Assembly: GCF_900102165.1 (NCBI RefSeq)
Contig: NZ_FNBD01000001.1
Location: forward strand, 401,697 to 465,696
DNA: 64,000 bases
DNA from: Cellulophaga baltica
Lineage (GTDB): Bacteria; Bacteroidota; Bacteroidia; Flavobacteriales; Flavobacteriaceae
Direction of reading: 5' to 3'
In this document: positions 1-7,577 of the stretch, piece after piece
How the letters are laid out: each line of letters begins with the position of its first letter
Numbering within the stretch: position 1 is the stretch's first letter
Notes under the pieces: model-generated
What the model was told of the DNA's origin: nothing
What the model saw: only the letters and a program-made list of their open reading frames with translations
Databases searched by the model: none
Made by a program: the position numbers and the translations under genes

Positions 1-108
1 AAGCTAAACTATTTTGAATTGAATATTGAACTCTTGATTTTAATATAAATATTAAATTTATTTATGTCAATGAACTTTTGAATTCTTATCTAAAAGGTGT
101 AAGTAGAA

Positions 109-3100
109 TTAAATTTGCTTTGACACCTTGCCTGAAACTGTTAATTTAATTTTAATTGGATTAAATCTAACCCAACCTGTTTTACCTTCCCCAAATCCTC
201 TAATTTGAATAAAGTTTGCATCTGTAACAGTAGAAGAAACGTGCTTCCTGAAAAAATAATCCCCAGATGTAAGCTTTTGTACTCTATATAGATGCTCTTT
301 CAAAATTTCATAATCAAGATCTTCCCAATTAATATCATTATCATTTAAACCTAGTAGAAACATATCATTAATATGGAGCGTAGTAACAATTTCTTTACCG
401 TCTGTTGGTAACTTGTATGCTGATTCACCAGTTCTTTTGCGTTCAACAACCGTCCAAAATGTAACAACTTCTTCTTTTAAATTTTCTCTTTCATCTTTGT
501 AAATTAATACATGATGATTATTTCTAGGATTTACCCATTGATTTATATTTTCTTTTAATTTTTCTGCCCCGCCAATATTTTCTTTCATTCTTACTTTCAA
601 AATTGGAACTGGATTTCCATTTTTATTTGGCAAAAATATTTGTGGCTGTTTTATCCCATTTTCGTCAACTACAAAAAATGTATTTAAAGGAACTTTACCT
701 TTTACAAAACCTCCTAATTCTTGAACTCGTTTTAATATTAAAAAACGTGTGGTTTTATCTACTACTTTATCAATTTGTTTTGGGGTTTCTAAACTATCAA
801 TTGATTTTCTTACATGAAATGCTTCTTCACCATTAAAATCTCTTTTTCCAAAAACAGTTTCTTTATGCAATTGACCTCTGGCTGCAACACCCACATTTTT
901 ATATTTATTACCGTTTTTCTCTGAAATATGAGTCCTTACCGTAATATCATTTGATACTCTTTTATGGGAAACCAAAATATTCTCAAGTGCTTTTTCTGCG
1001 TCATATCTAAAGGTTTCCCAAGGCATTGGAAATTCTCTTAATACTGAGTCTTTATTATACCTATTCCACTTTGATAATTCTTGAACATAAACTGTTTTAG
1101 TGCAAGCCATTACTAAAGCATCAATAGCATGGTGTCTATGGTCTTCTCTCGATTTTATATTTTCATCATTCAAAATAGTATTCAACCCCCATTTACGACG
1201 AAGGTTTGAAGTTGCTTGACCGGGAGAAACAATTATATTTTTACAAACTTTTGCCAAATAGTTTTTTGCTTCTTTACTTATATAACGTGTGTCATTTAGT
1301 TGTCGAGAAGTAAAATCATCATCAAATTTTTGCTGTACAAATTTTTTAAACTTGTGGTATGCTGTTGGATATTCTTTAGTATCTGAAAATAATTTTAAAG
1401 CGCGCTCTTTTATTGCTGACCAATTGTTTTCATCAGAACTATAAAATTCAAAAGGTGTTTTGTTTCCCTTTTTTCTATTTTCATCCGCATAACATAATGT
1501 TTTATTAGAAAAACTATCATTTAATGAACGACTCCAAGGATGTATATGCTCTATTTGTATTTCTCCTGAAAAAAGTTGCTCAATTGAAATGGCTTTGCCT
1601 GTATAAGGGCATGTTTTTTTTGATTCTTCCCAAAGTTTAAATTTTAAAATATTATCATGAGATATGTTCGTGTATTTTAAAACCTCAACTTTTACCCTAT
1701 CATTTTCTTTTTCTAGTCGTTTTTGATCCCTACGAATTTTATTACGCTGTGCTTTAGAAATTTTTAAATCACGAGCCATTTCTACTTTTATTTCATCAAT
1801 TTTCCCATGGTCGTCAATCAATTCATTCACTAATTTTCGTAATTCAAATAATGCAGTGATAACAATAGGATTTCGTATAGCTTGTATTTCTTTATCTGCA
1901 TCTTTGTTAATTGGAAGTTTCTCAAGAAGTTCTGATGCATCGATTTTTGCTGAATGATGATACAACTTCTTCATTTGATTATCTGAAATATTAAAATCAT
2001 TACGGAGAATATCTTTGATGATATTTATAAAACCACCTTTAGTTCTAGAACGCACAATACCCTCAACATTATCAATTAAAAAGTTTCTTTTCTCCTCTGA
2101 TAGTTTTTCCCAAACTAACCCAAAAGCATTTTTTATTCCACCGATAACAACTGCAACATCATAAGTGAAACCCATTTGTAGAAATGGTAAGATATTTAAA
2201 ATAGCTTTTCGACTTAAACTTGCATAACCATCTTTTAAGTTAAATTTTGAAATGGCTTGGGCTTGTTCTTCATTAAAATTCCATTTACGAACAGCATATT
2301 CCTTTAAGTTTGATTTACTATCAAAAAAATACAAAACATGCCAAATATCCTCCTGCTCTTTTTCTGAAAATTCAAACCATTCCTTTCCAAAGAATTTTTT
2401 ATTTGATAAATTTGAGATGGTATGTGTACCAACAATTTTATCATCATCCTTATAGTTGAATTTGAATTCTGCACTTTCTTTTCCTAGTACTTTTCTAATC
2501 TTTTTAAAATCTGGCTTTTCATGAGCATATAAAAAATCTACAATTATTTCTTTTTGTTCTTGGGATATTTTATTTCCATTATACTCTACCGTATTTACCC
2601 ATTGCCAAACACGAAATTGTTCAAAAGCAATAGCGCTAATTGGGCATTTATTTTTTGAGGGTTCAAACGAACAATTGCCAACTAAATTCTTTTGAGAACG
2701 CAAAGGGCGTTGATGAAAAATAATACCATCTTCTTTATATCCATCTATTTTTCTACCACCAAACAGGGTCTTTAAATTTTGATTTAAACTAGAATGATAC
2801 TGTTTTTGACTTTCCCAAATCACTTCAAATTCATCAACATACATCCTACGAGTTGTATATCTATTTCTAATTCGATCCAAACCGTTTTGAAAAGGTTCAT
2901 TTTTTTTAGGATAAAGATCAAATAAGTATGACCCTAATGTTGTGCCTCCTATTTTTTCTTGGGTTTCTGTTATCCCTATTTTACCGTCTTTCGCATTTCC
3001 CTTAAATATTGCACCTTCTTCACTCCCTCCTTTGCGACTATTACTTAGAAACCCACGTCTTTGAATTATATGATAAAAAATTCTACCAATTTCTTCCAAA

Positions 3101-3477
3101 GTGAGTTTCTCCAACAAAGCCTTTTGCCTTAATTCATAAGGATTTAATGCAAACCAAGATGATAATTTTTCTGAAGGAAAGTTTTTAGTTTTTTTCCAAT
3201 CTATAAAATCCATTTCAACCAATGGACACATATTATTCTCCGAAAGTGCTTTTAGTAATATTTTTTTTCTAAGTCTTTTTCTGAAAAATTGTCTCCTAAT
3301 ACCACGTGCACCTGTTCTGCTTGCATTTTTGGACATCTCATTGTCTCCATCACCCAAATTTTCAACACCCATTGGAAATATTCTACTTCCAATACCTAAA
3401 ATTTTATTTTGAACATCGTCTATTAGGGCCCAACCAATACTATTTGTTCCTAAATCTAATCCTAAAATTTTTGCCAT
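109..3477 (-). CDS. cas9: Type II-C-like CRISPR-associated endonuclease Cas9
   Basis: RNA-guided DNA endonuclease of CRISPR immunity. Seen in the 1122-residue protein: RuvC-I at residues 5-16 with Asp8 (LGLDLGTNSIGW), an arginine-rich bridge helix at about 51-72, RuvC-II with Glu566 (EIKVEMARD), an HNH core at about 641-672 with His644 (IEHIHPWS) and Asn658/Asn667, and RuvC-III with His783/Asp786 (HHAIDALVMA). All catalytic residues are present, so it should cut both strands. The length fits compact II-C proteins (family knowledge). A divergent tracrRNA starts about 100 bp upstream. No cas1, cas2 or array is visible: only 108 bases remain downstream, with no ATG on this strand. Those genes may lie beyond the left edge or be absent. 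Confidence 0.97.
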   Translation of the reverse strand: MAKILGLDLGTNSIGWALIDDVQNKILGIGSRIFPMGVENLGDGDNEMSKNASRTGARGIRRQFFRKRLRKKILLKALSENNMCPLVEMDFIDWKKTKNFPSEKLSSWFALNPYELRQKALLEKLTLEEIGRIFYHIIQRRGFLSNSRKGGSEEGAIFKGNAKDGKIGITETQEKIGGTTLGSYLFDLYPKKNEPFQNGLDRIRNRYTTRRMYVDEFEVIWESQKQYHSSLNQNLKTLFGGRKIDGYKEDGIIFHQRPLRSQKNLVGNCSFEPSKNKCPISAIAFEQFRVWQWVNTVEYNGNKISQEQKEIIVDFLYAHEKPDFKKIRKVLGKESAEFKFNYKDDDKIVGTHTISNLSNKKFFGKEWFEFSEKEQEDIWHVLYFFDSKSNLKEYAVRKWNFNEEQAQAISKFNLKDGYASLSRKAILNILPFLQMGFTYDVAVVIGGIKNAFGLVWEKLSEEKRNFLIDNVEGIVRSRTKGGFINIIKDILRNDFNISDNQMKKLYHHSAKIDASELLEKLPINKDADKEIQAIRNPIVITALFELRKLVNELIDDHGKIDEIKVEMARDLKISKAQRNKIRRDQKRLEKENDRVKVEVLKYTNISHDNILKFKLWEESKKTCPYTGKAISIEQLFSGEIQIEHIHPWSRSLNDSFSNKTLCYADENRKKGNKTPFEFYSSDENNWSAIKERALKLFSDTKEYPTAYHKFKKFVQQKFDDDFTSRQLNDTRYISKEAKNYLAKVCKNIIVSPGQATSNLRRKWGLNTILNDENIKSREDHRHHAIDALVMACTKTVYVQELSKWNRYNKDSVLREFPMPWETFRYDAEKALENILVSHKRVSNDITVRTHISEKNGNKYKNVGVAARGQLHKETVFGKRDFNGEEAFHVRKSIDSLETPKQIDKVVDKTTRFLILKRVQELGGFVKGKVPLNTFFVVDENGIKQPQIFLPNKNGNPVPILKVRMKENIGGAEKLKENINQWVNPRNNHHVLIYKDERENLKEEVVTFWTVVERKRTGESAYKLPTDGKEIVTTLHINDMFLLGLNDNDINWEDLDYEILKEHLYRVQKLTSGDYFFRKHVSSTVTDANFIQIRGFGEGKTGWVRFNPIKIKLTVSGKVSKQI

Positions 3478-3566
3478 TTTACCCTACACATTATGAAATA
3501 TAAACTTATAAATAAATTGTTGTAGTCCTTTACACAAAAGCGTAATATATTTTAAAAGTATTTAAC

Positions 3567-3670
3567 TATCTTCGTTAATAGATTAAAACTTCTAATCTTT
3601 AATCTTATCACAATAAGGCTATATGCCGTAGGTGAAAACCTTTAGTCCTGCTTCGGTGGGACTTTTTTTT
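3567..3670 (+). ncRNA. tracrRNA for Cas9, with promoter and terminator
   Basis: Trans-activating CRISPR RNA predicted between cas9 and the DNase gene. A -7-like box TATCTTCG sits at 3567-3574, so transcription should begin near 3581. The anti-repeat is probably about 3585-3612, ending in TCTTATCACAATAAGGC; the CAATAAGGC segment is typical of type II-C tracrRNAs (family knowledge). Then come a nexus hairpin GGC-TATAT-GCC (3617-3627), a hairpin AGGT-GAAA-ACCT (3630-3641) and a terminator stem (3644-3663) closed by a C(TTCG)G tetraloop and followed by T8 (3663-3670). The cognate crRNA repeat should contain the reverse complement of about 3587-3612. No such repeat was seen elsewhere in the window. 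Confidence 0.85.
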
Positions 3671-3675
3671 GCCAA

Positions 3676-4488
3676 TCATTCAATCGAAAACTTCAAATAA
3701 ACAGGTAAATGGTCAGACAGCTTTCTAGCTTTATCAAGATTATCGCAAACATTAACAAAATCGATAACCTTACTTTTTAATTTATTTATTCCCCGAGAGT
3801 AAAATATATTATCGATAGGGTGGTTTAAATACTCATTTTGAGTACATGCCTTTTTCAAAGTTGTTTTCTGATTCGAAATTGAGGCATTAAAACCATTACT
3901 TTTCAACGTATCAAAAACCTCTTTCTTTTCATCAACATTAAAATCTCCAGCGATTAGTAAAGCTGAATTTGAAGAGTTTGTAATATAATTGGTTAGTGCT
4001 TTTATTTCGCTTTCTGGGTCTTTATCAAAAGGCCTTGAATGAAAATTAAGTATGGTAAACTTCTTTTCACTCAAATAGAAATCTAACAAAAAAGGTTCTC
4101 TATCTATTAGAGAATCTAACTCCTTTACTAATCTGCCTCTGTTTTTTATTTTTATATGCTTGGTTTTCCAAATAAAAGCATATCGCTCCGTCACATACTT
4201 TGAACTATGAGTAGGGTTACTAATCACATAATCCCACTTACTACCCTTTCTGTTTAGTATATCTGTTAATTTTGCAACCGCCTGTGCCCCACCATAACCT
4301 GCAACTACTTCTTGTATGGCAATAATATCTACATCTCTAACAATTTCAGTAATTTCATCTAATTCTTCACTGCTTTTTGTTTGTCCAAAATCTCTAATAT
4401 TCCATGATACTAAACTGATATTGTCGTTCTGAGCATATCCATTAAAGGCAAGAAAAACTAAAAGTATAAGAAGTATTTTTTTTAACAT
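3676..4488 (-). CDS. Secreted endonuclease/exonuclease/phosphatase (DNase I-fold) protein
   Basis: Predicted metal-dependent phosphodiesterase of the DNase I-like fold. Starting at the ATG at 4488 gives a clean signal peptide (MLKKILLILLVFLAFNGYAQ). An in-frame upstream ATG at 4575 would place a non-signal segment before it, so 4488 is preferred. Motifs of the fold are visible: SWNIRDFG near the mature N-terminus, IIAIQEVV, the GDFNVD strand and a C-terminal LSDHLPVYL with the catalytic Asp-His. It acts outside the cytoplasm; the substrate (DNA, lipid or other phosphodiester) cannot be told. Its stop lies 6 bp from the tracrRNA T-tract, so the two are convergent. No link with CRISPR is implied by sequence alone. 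Confidence 0.85.
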   Translation of the reverse strand: MLKKILLILLVFLAFNGYAQNDNISLVSWNIRDFGQTKSSEELDEITEIVRDVDIIAIQEVVAGYGGAQAVAKLTDILNRKGSKWDYVISNPTHSSKYVTERYAFIWKTKHIKIKNRGRLVKELDSLIDREPFLLDFYLSEKKFTILNFHSRPFDKDPESEIKALTNYITNSSNSALLIAGDFNVDEKKEVFDTLKSNGFNASISNQKTTLKKACTQNEYLNHPIDNIFYSRGINKLKSKVIDFVNVCDNLDKARKLSDHLPVYLKFSIE

Positions 4489-5213
4489 TTTATCATAATT
4501 TAAATCTAAAATAGAGAAAAACCAACTATCGTCCATTACGTAAATTCGTAAAGGATAAATGACTAGGAATTTCACAAAACTTTAACCCATACTTTTTAAT
4601 GAAATTTGAAAATAGGATATTATTTAGGAGATTGAGCCAAATAATGCATTTAATTGGCTCATGAAATACAATTGCCAACAAAAAGATTGGAAGAGATTTG
4701 GATATAATAATACATCCATTGAAAATTTACATTTCTAATTTGCATAACGAACAGGTAATTTCTTGGAATACTAGAAAGATTTTCTGAGTCATTTGAAACG
4801 AAATCAAATTTATTAGGGTGAAAACTACTTGAACTTTTATTCATCATCCATTTAATAACATTTTTAAAATTACTACCTGATTACACCTTCAATATTGTTA
4901 TACTCATTTGGGTTCGCATCAAAACCCAAATCCTTACCAAAACTAATACTATAAAGTGTGAGGAAAACGTTACGCAATGAAGCAATCAAAGATTTGACAT
5001 AAGGATTACAATGACTTAGTGAGGATTTTGTGCCGCTGAAAAAGAAAAGAATTCCTAGTACTAACGCTGTAATCCCTTTAGGTATTTATAGCATAGTGCC
5101 ATTGCCAATAATTCGCTAGTCCTAACTTATGGTTATACCCCAAAACCCGGTCTTAGCTAGCCCTGTTCATAACAGCCCCTATTCCTTCATGCTATCTTTA
5201 ATCTAGGCTTAAC
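4489..5213. other. Long non-coding stretch between DNase gene and guide-RNA locus
   Basis: About 725 bases with no convincing gene. The only ORF of note (62 codons on the minus strand, 4659-4847) has no recognisable features. A 9-bp inverted repeat, ATTTGGGTT (4906-4914) and AACCCAAAT (4923-4931), encloses an 8-nt loop. On the minus strand this element contains ATGCGAAC, the same 8 bases that end the Cas12f guide-RNA scaffold at 5246-5253. A short imperfect palindrome lies around 5161-5177. No CRISPR repeats were seen here. Confidence 0.5.
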
Positions 5214-5312
5214 AAAAAAAAGTGAGCCCACGCGTTGTATATGCTGTTCGCATTTAGTGAGTGTCCTAGACCTCACCTTGAGGGTGTACAAGCACCCTCG
5301 ATATGTTCATAC
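5214..5312 (-). ncRNA. Guide RNA for the dead Cas12f-like protein: scaffold, guide, T8 tract
   Basis: Directly after the cas12f-like stop codon the minus strand reads as a single guide RNA. Hairpin 1: GAGGGTG / CACCCTC, a perfect 7-bp stem with a 6-nt loop (5280-5299). Hairpin 2: GTGAGGTC / GACaCTCAC with loop TAG and one bulge (5257-5276). The scaffold then ends in AAATGCGAAC (to 5246), a GAAC-type end like Cas12f/TnpB guide RNAs. The next 20 nt, AGCATATACAACGCGTGGGC (5245-5226), are guide-like, then TCAC and T8 (5221-5214). The 5' end is not defined and may lie inside the coding region. The last CTCAC could instead pair with the GTGAG arm of hairpin 2 and form the terminator stem, so the guide may be slightly shorter. 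No protospacer was found in this window. Confidence 0.72.
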
Positions 5313-6410
5313 TCAGTCTACAATAAGTTCAATACCTGCCTTCTCAGCCTTGTACTTTATCTTCGTCATTAAATCATAATAGCTCCAATTTCGTAAGACA
5401 AACTCCTCCTCTTTGGCTATTCCTATCTTCGTTTCTTGATTGACCAATAGAAGCGTTCCCACCTGATGCTTCACACAGAAGTCGATAAGTCTCCTACTAT
5501 ACACATGGATCCGATGGCGTACATACTTGTTTTCCATATCATGAAACTTATCCACTGCCTTTACTTTTCTTGTGGTTCCTTTGCCTGATCTAGAATAGCT
5601 TGCCCCACCCTGTGCTCTTTTCCTCGATGCCTGTATGGCTAGCCTTCTGTACAGGAACTCTTCTCTAGTACCTATGGTAAGCTTTGCGGTATTGGTTTTC
5701 ACCACAATGGGATATTCTAGCGACAAAGAAGCCTCTGCTATGAGTTCTGGTCTTAGGCAGTGTTCTTCTTTTTCAATTTCAAAAATCGGTAACCAAAAGA
5801 TTTTACCCTCCTTTAGTTTCATGTTTGACATACAAAGCTTGGTTTTTCCTTGTATGACCCGCTCCAACAACACTCGTTTGTCCGTATGGTCATTCCCTAA
5901 ATACGTCTTAAAAGGAATCTGAAATAAGCGAAAGGTAAATGCCTTTTTCTCTTCATCATAGGCTAGTCCTCTTATACCCTCCAAGCTAAAGGGAAAAGCC
6001 ATATCCCTACGGAAGTTTTTTAAGGAACGTTCCCCTCTCCAGTATTGTGGTCTGTTTTGATTAAAGGAAGAGAGCAACACATTATTGAGGTTGGATAAGA
6101 TGTTGGTAGGGATTTCTCCCTTAAAGCGATTGGATACCATACGATAGGTGGTATTGATACGAGAACGTTGTAAGATTCCTAATTCATCTTTTTTTTCATC
6201 GGCTAGTTTGTATTTTATCCCTTCCGATAGGTAAAAGAATTCCTTAATCATTTCCTGTACATACAAATGGGTAACAATAAGATTGGCTGCCCTAAAACAC
6301 CTGTTCTGCCATTGGTACAGTTTATCTAGCGCCTCCTTTCGTTCTTCCTTGGTGGGCAGGTCAACCAAGAGCTGAATCTTTCGGGACAGTTTGAGTGTCG
6401 TCTTTTCCAT
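5313..6410 (-). CDS. Nuclease-dead Cas12f/TnpB-like RNA-guided DNA-binding protein
   Basis: 365-residue Cas12f/TnpB relative. The C-terminal half keeps the family's RuvC-fold framework: a basic loop around 253-285, helices at 288-315, the strand GTLLLV at 318-323, and a helix ending in KYKAEKAGIELIVD, which in TnpB leads straight into the zinc ribbon. Here the protein stops at that point, so the CxxC zinc ribbon and RuvC-III Asp are missing. The RuvC-I strand reads VVKTNTAKL (236-244) instead of GIDLG, and the RuvC-II Glu position is Asn324 (VNQE). It should bind guide RNA and DNA but not cut. It lies 1 bp after an ECF sigma gene and just before a guide-RNA locus. I recall recent work on dead Cas12f proteins paired with ECF sigma factors in Bacteroidota that direct RNA-guided transcription; this locus fits that, but identity is inferred. 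Confidence 0.82.
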   Translation of the reverse strand: MEKTTLKLSRKIQLLVDLPTKEERKEALDKLYQWQNRCFRAANLIVTHLYVQEMIKEFFYLSEGIKYKLADEKKDELGILQRSRINTTYRMVSNRFKGEIPTNILSNLNNVLLSSFNQNRPQYWRGERSLKNFRRDMAFPFSLEGIRGLAYDEEKKAFTFRLFQIPFKTYLGNDHTDKRVLLERVIQGKTKLCMSNMKLKEGKIFWLPIFEIEKEEHCLRPELIAEASLSLEYPIVVKTNTAKLTIGTREEFLYRRLAIQASRKRAQGGASYSRSGKGTTRKVKAVDKFHDMENKYVRHRIHVYSRRLIDFCVKHQVGTLLLVNQETKIGIAKEEEFVLRNWSYYDLMTKIKYKAEKAGIELIVD

Positions 6411-6411
6411 A

Positions 6412-7194
6412 TCAAGCCGATTGTAGTTGCTGTTCGTTTTTGTCTTGTATAAGCCGATAGGCCTCCATAAACATACGGTGTACTTCCTTTTGGGATAGGT
6501 TGAGTGCTTTGGCTATTGCCGCAAAGGAATACTTCGCTTCACAGCGGAGTTTCAATACTTCAGCTTGCTTATCGGTCATAACCCCTTGATGCTTTATTTG
6601 AGTACCTCCTTGTTTGGATTCAAGGATTTCTCCTTGGTCGATAATGGTCTTGAGATCATTAATCGCCTTTTTAATCCTATTGCTAGTTTCTGTAATAGTG
6701 ATGCCCATAGCCTCAGCAATAGCTTTATATTGAAAGCCATAGGTTAAACATAGCTCAATCAAATGGCTACCTTCAGCGTCCAATAGGGGTAACAAGCTTT
6801 GAACCCTCTGGAAGGCTTGTTCTTCCTTCGCTTGGGTTTTTAAGTGTTCACGGTCACGGATGGGGTCGTACCCTACCATATAGTCCTGATAGTTTTCAAA
6901 TTTATCTAAGGAGTGGACTGCTCTTAAAAACTTATTTTTAGGGCGTGTATAATAGGTAATACATTCCCTTTTCATCACAAAGCGTAAGAAAAGGAAAATA
7001 TGCTTAGAGGTTTCTATGCGATCTCGATGCACCCATAATTTTAAAAAAGTATCCTGAACCAAGGATTCTATGACAAATTGATCTCGGATGTAGCCCATGC
7101 CCAACCAGAAGATACTCCTGCTGTATTTGGCATGAATATCCGCAAAGGCAGCAGGACAACCTTTCTTTAATAATTCAAAAGTATCGAACGACAT
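6412..7194 (-). CDS. ECF-type RNA polymerase sigma factor with extra C-terminal HTH, partner of dead Cas12f
   Basis: 260-residue sigma-70 family protein. Region 2 spans about residues 10-95 (ESLVQDTFLKLWVHRD is the classic helix). Region 4 spans about 130-185, with an HTH in YKAIAEAMGITITETSNRI. Unlike ordinary ECF factors of roughly 170-200 residues, it carries a third DNA-binding-like unit at about 205-255 (TDKQAEVLKL, then SFAAIAKALNLSQKEVHRM). No anti-sigma gene is adjacent. The stop is 1 bp from the start of the cas12f-like gene, so the two are surely co-transcribed. Inference: it recruits RNA polymerase to sites chosen by the guide RNA rather than by promoter sequence, with the extra HTH a candidate contact to Cas12f or DNA. 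An ordinary stress sigma factor is the alternative, made less likely by the context. Confidence 0.85.
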   Translation of the reverse strand: MSFDTFELLKKGCPAAFADIHAKYSRSIFWLGMGYIRDQFVIESLVQDTFLKLWVHRDRIETSKHIFLFLRFVMKRECITYYTRPKNKFLRAVHSLDKFENYQDYMVGYDPIRDREHLKTQAKEEQAFQRVQSLLPLLDAEGSHLIELCLTYGFQYKAIAEAMGITITETSNRIKKAINDLKTIIDQGEILESKQGGTQIKHQGVMTDKQAEVLKLRCEAKYSFAAIAKALNLSQKEVHRMFMEAYRLIQDKNEQQLQSA

Positions 7195-7304
7195 AAGATC
7201 TCATTTAAATTGAATTTAGCTATACTAACGTCAGCGAGTTCTTAGTAGTTAGGAAGAGCAGATAGCTTTGAAAAGGTTGAGAAGCGAGACCTTTCTCTAC
7301 AAAC

Positions 7305-7379
7305 AAAAAGGGCGTGGAGTCTCAACTTACCGCATCAAGGTACTGGTATACCGCACGACAATAAGCAAGCCCACGCCCC
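7305..7379 (-). ncRNA. Candidate structured RNA or origin element upstream of the sigma gene
   Basis: An inverted repeat GGGCGTGG (7310-7317) and CCACGCCC (7371-7378) closes a 53-nt internal region. Read on the minus strand it ends in CCACGCCC followed by T5, like a terminator. A second stem, GCTCACG / CGTGGGC, could compete just upstream on the minus strand (7368-7390). The inside contains GGTATACCAGTACC, itself partly self-complementary. It lies between the sigma operon and the mobilization genes, so it could be a leader or attenuator RNA of the sigma operon, an independent small RNA, or an origin-type element. A 67-codon plus-strand ORF (7268-7471) covers the same bases and was judged less likely to be a gene. 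Confidence 0.4.
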
Positions 7380-7528
7380 GGGTCGTGAGCGTTTACACTT
7401 ATTCTCTCGTCGTTAAAAATTACCAGTTTCTGATGCGAGATTCAAAGCGAATGCTTCTAATTTTTTACTAGAAGAAGTTTCGCTAATTTAATAATTCAAT
7501 GGCTAATATAATAAATATCTTTAAATTA

Positions 7529-7542
7529 CGGTCGAACGACCG
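7529..7542. promoter_or_regulatory. Inverted repeat before the small HTH gene
   Basis: CGGTCGAACGACCG is a 6-bp inverted repeat with an AA centre, 35 bp upstream of the HTH gene start, followed by AAGTTTTTT. It may be that regulator's operator, or a weak plus-strand terminator. The rest of 7195-7577, outside this and the structured element, shows nothing else. Confidence 0.35.
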
Positions 7543-7577
7543 AAGTTTTTTATAAGTCATCCATTTCCTTTGTTTAT

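Noticed and set aside
1-108. Start of cas1 downstream of cas9
   Set aside because: No ATG on the minus strand in these bases and no coding pattern; presence beyond the window cannot be judged.
3676-4488. DNase I-fold protein as a CRISPR accessory nuclease
   Set aside because: It has a signal peptide and is therefore exported; closeness to Cas9 alone does not support a CRISPR role.
4659-4847. 62-codon minus-strand ORF
   Set aside because: No domain, no plausible promoter or partner, and a composition typical of A/T-rich random frames.
7368-7376. Possible guide target at the GCGTGGGC segment upstream of the sigma gene
   Set aside because: Only the distal 8 bases of the guide match; the seed end does not, so it is not a credible protospacer.
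7268-7471. 67-codon ORF on the plus strand upstream of the small HTH gene
   Set aside because: It covers the folded GGGCGTGG element, has no recognisable domain and an odd composition; the inverted repeats explain the sequence better. Conservation of the protein would change this view.
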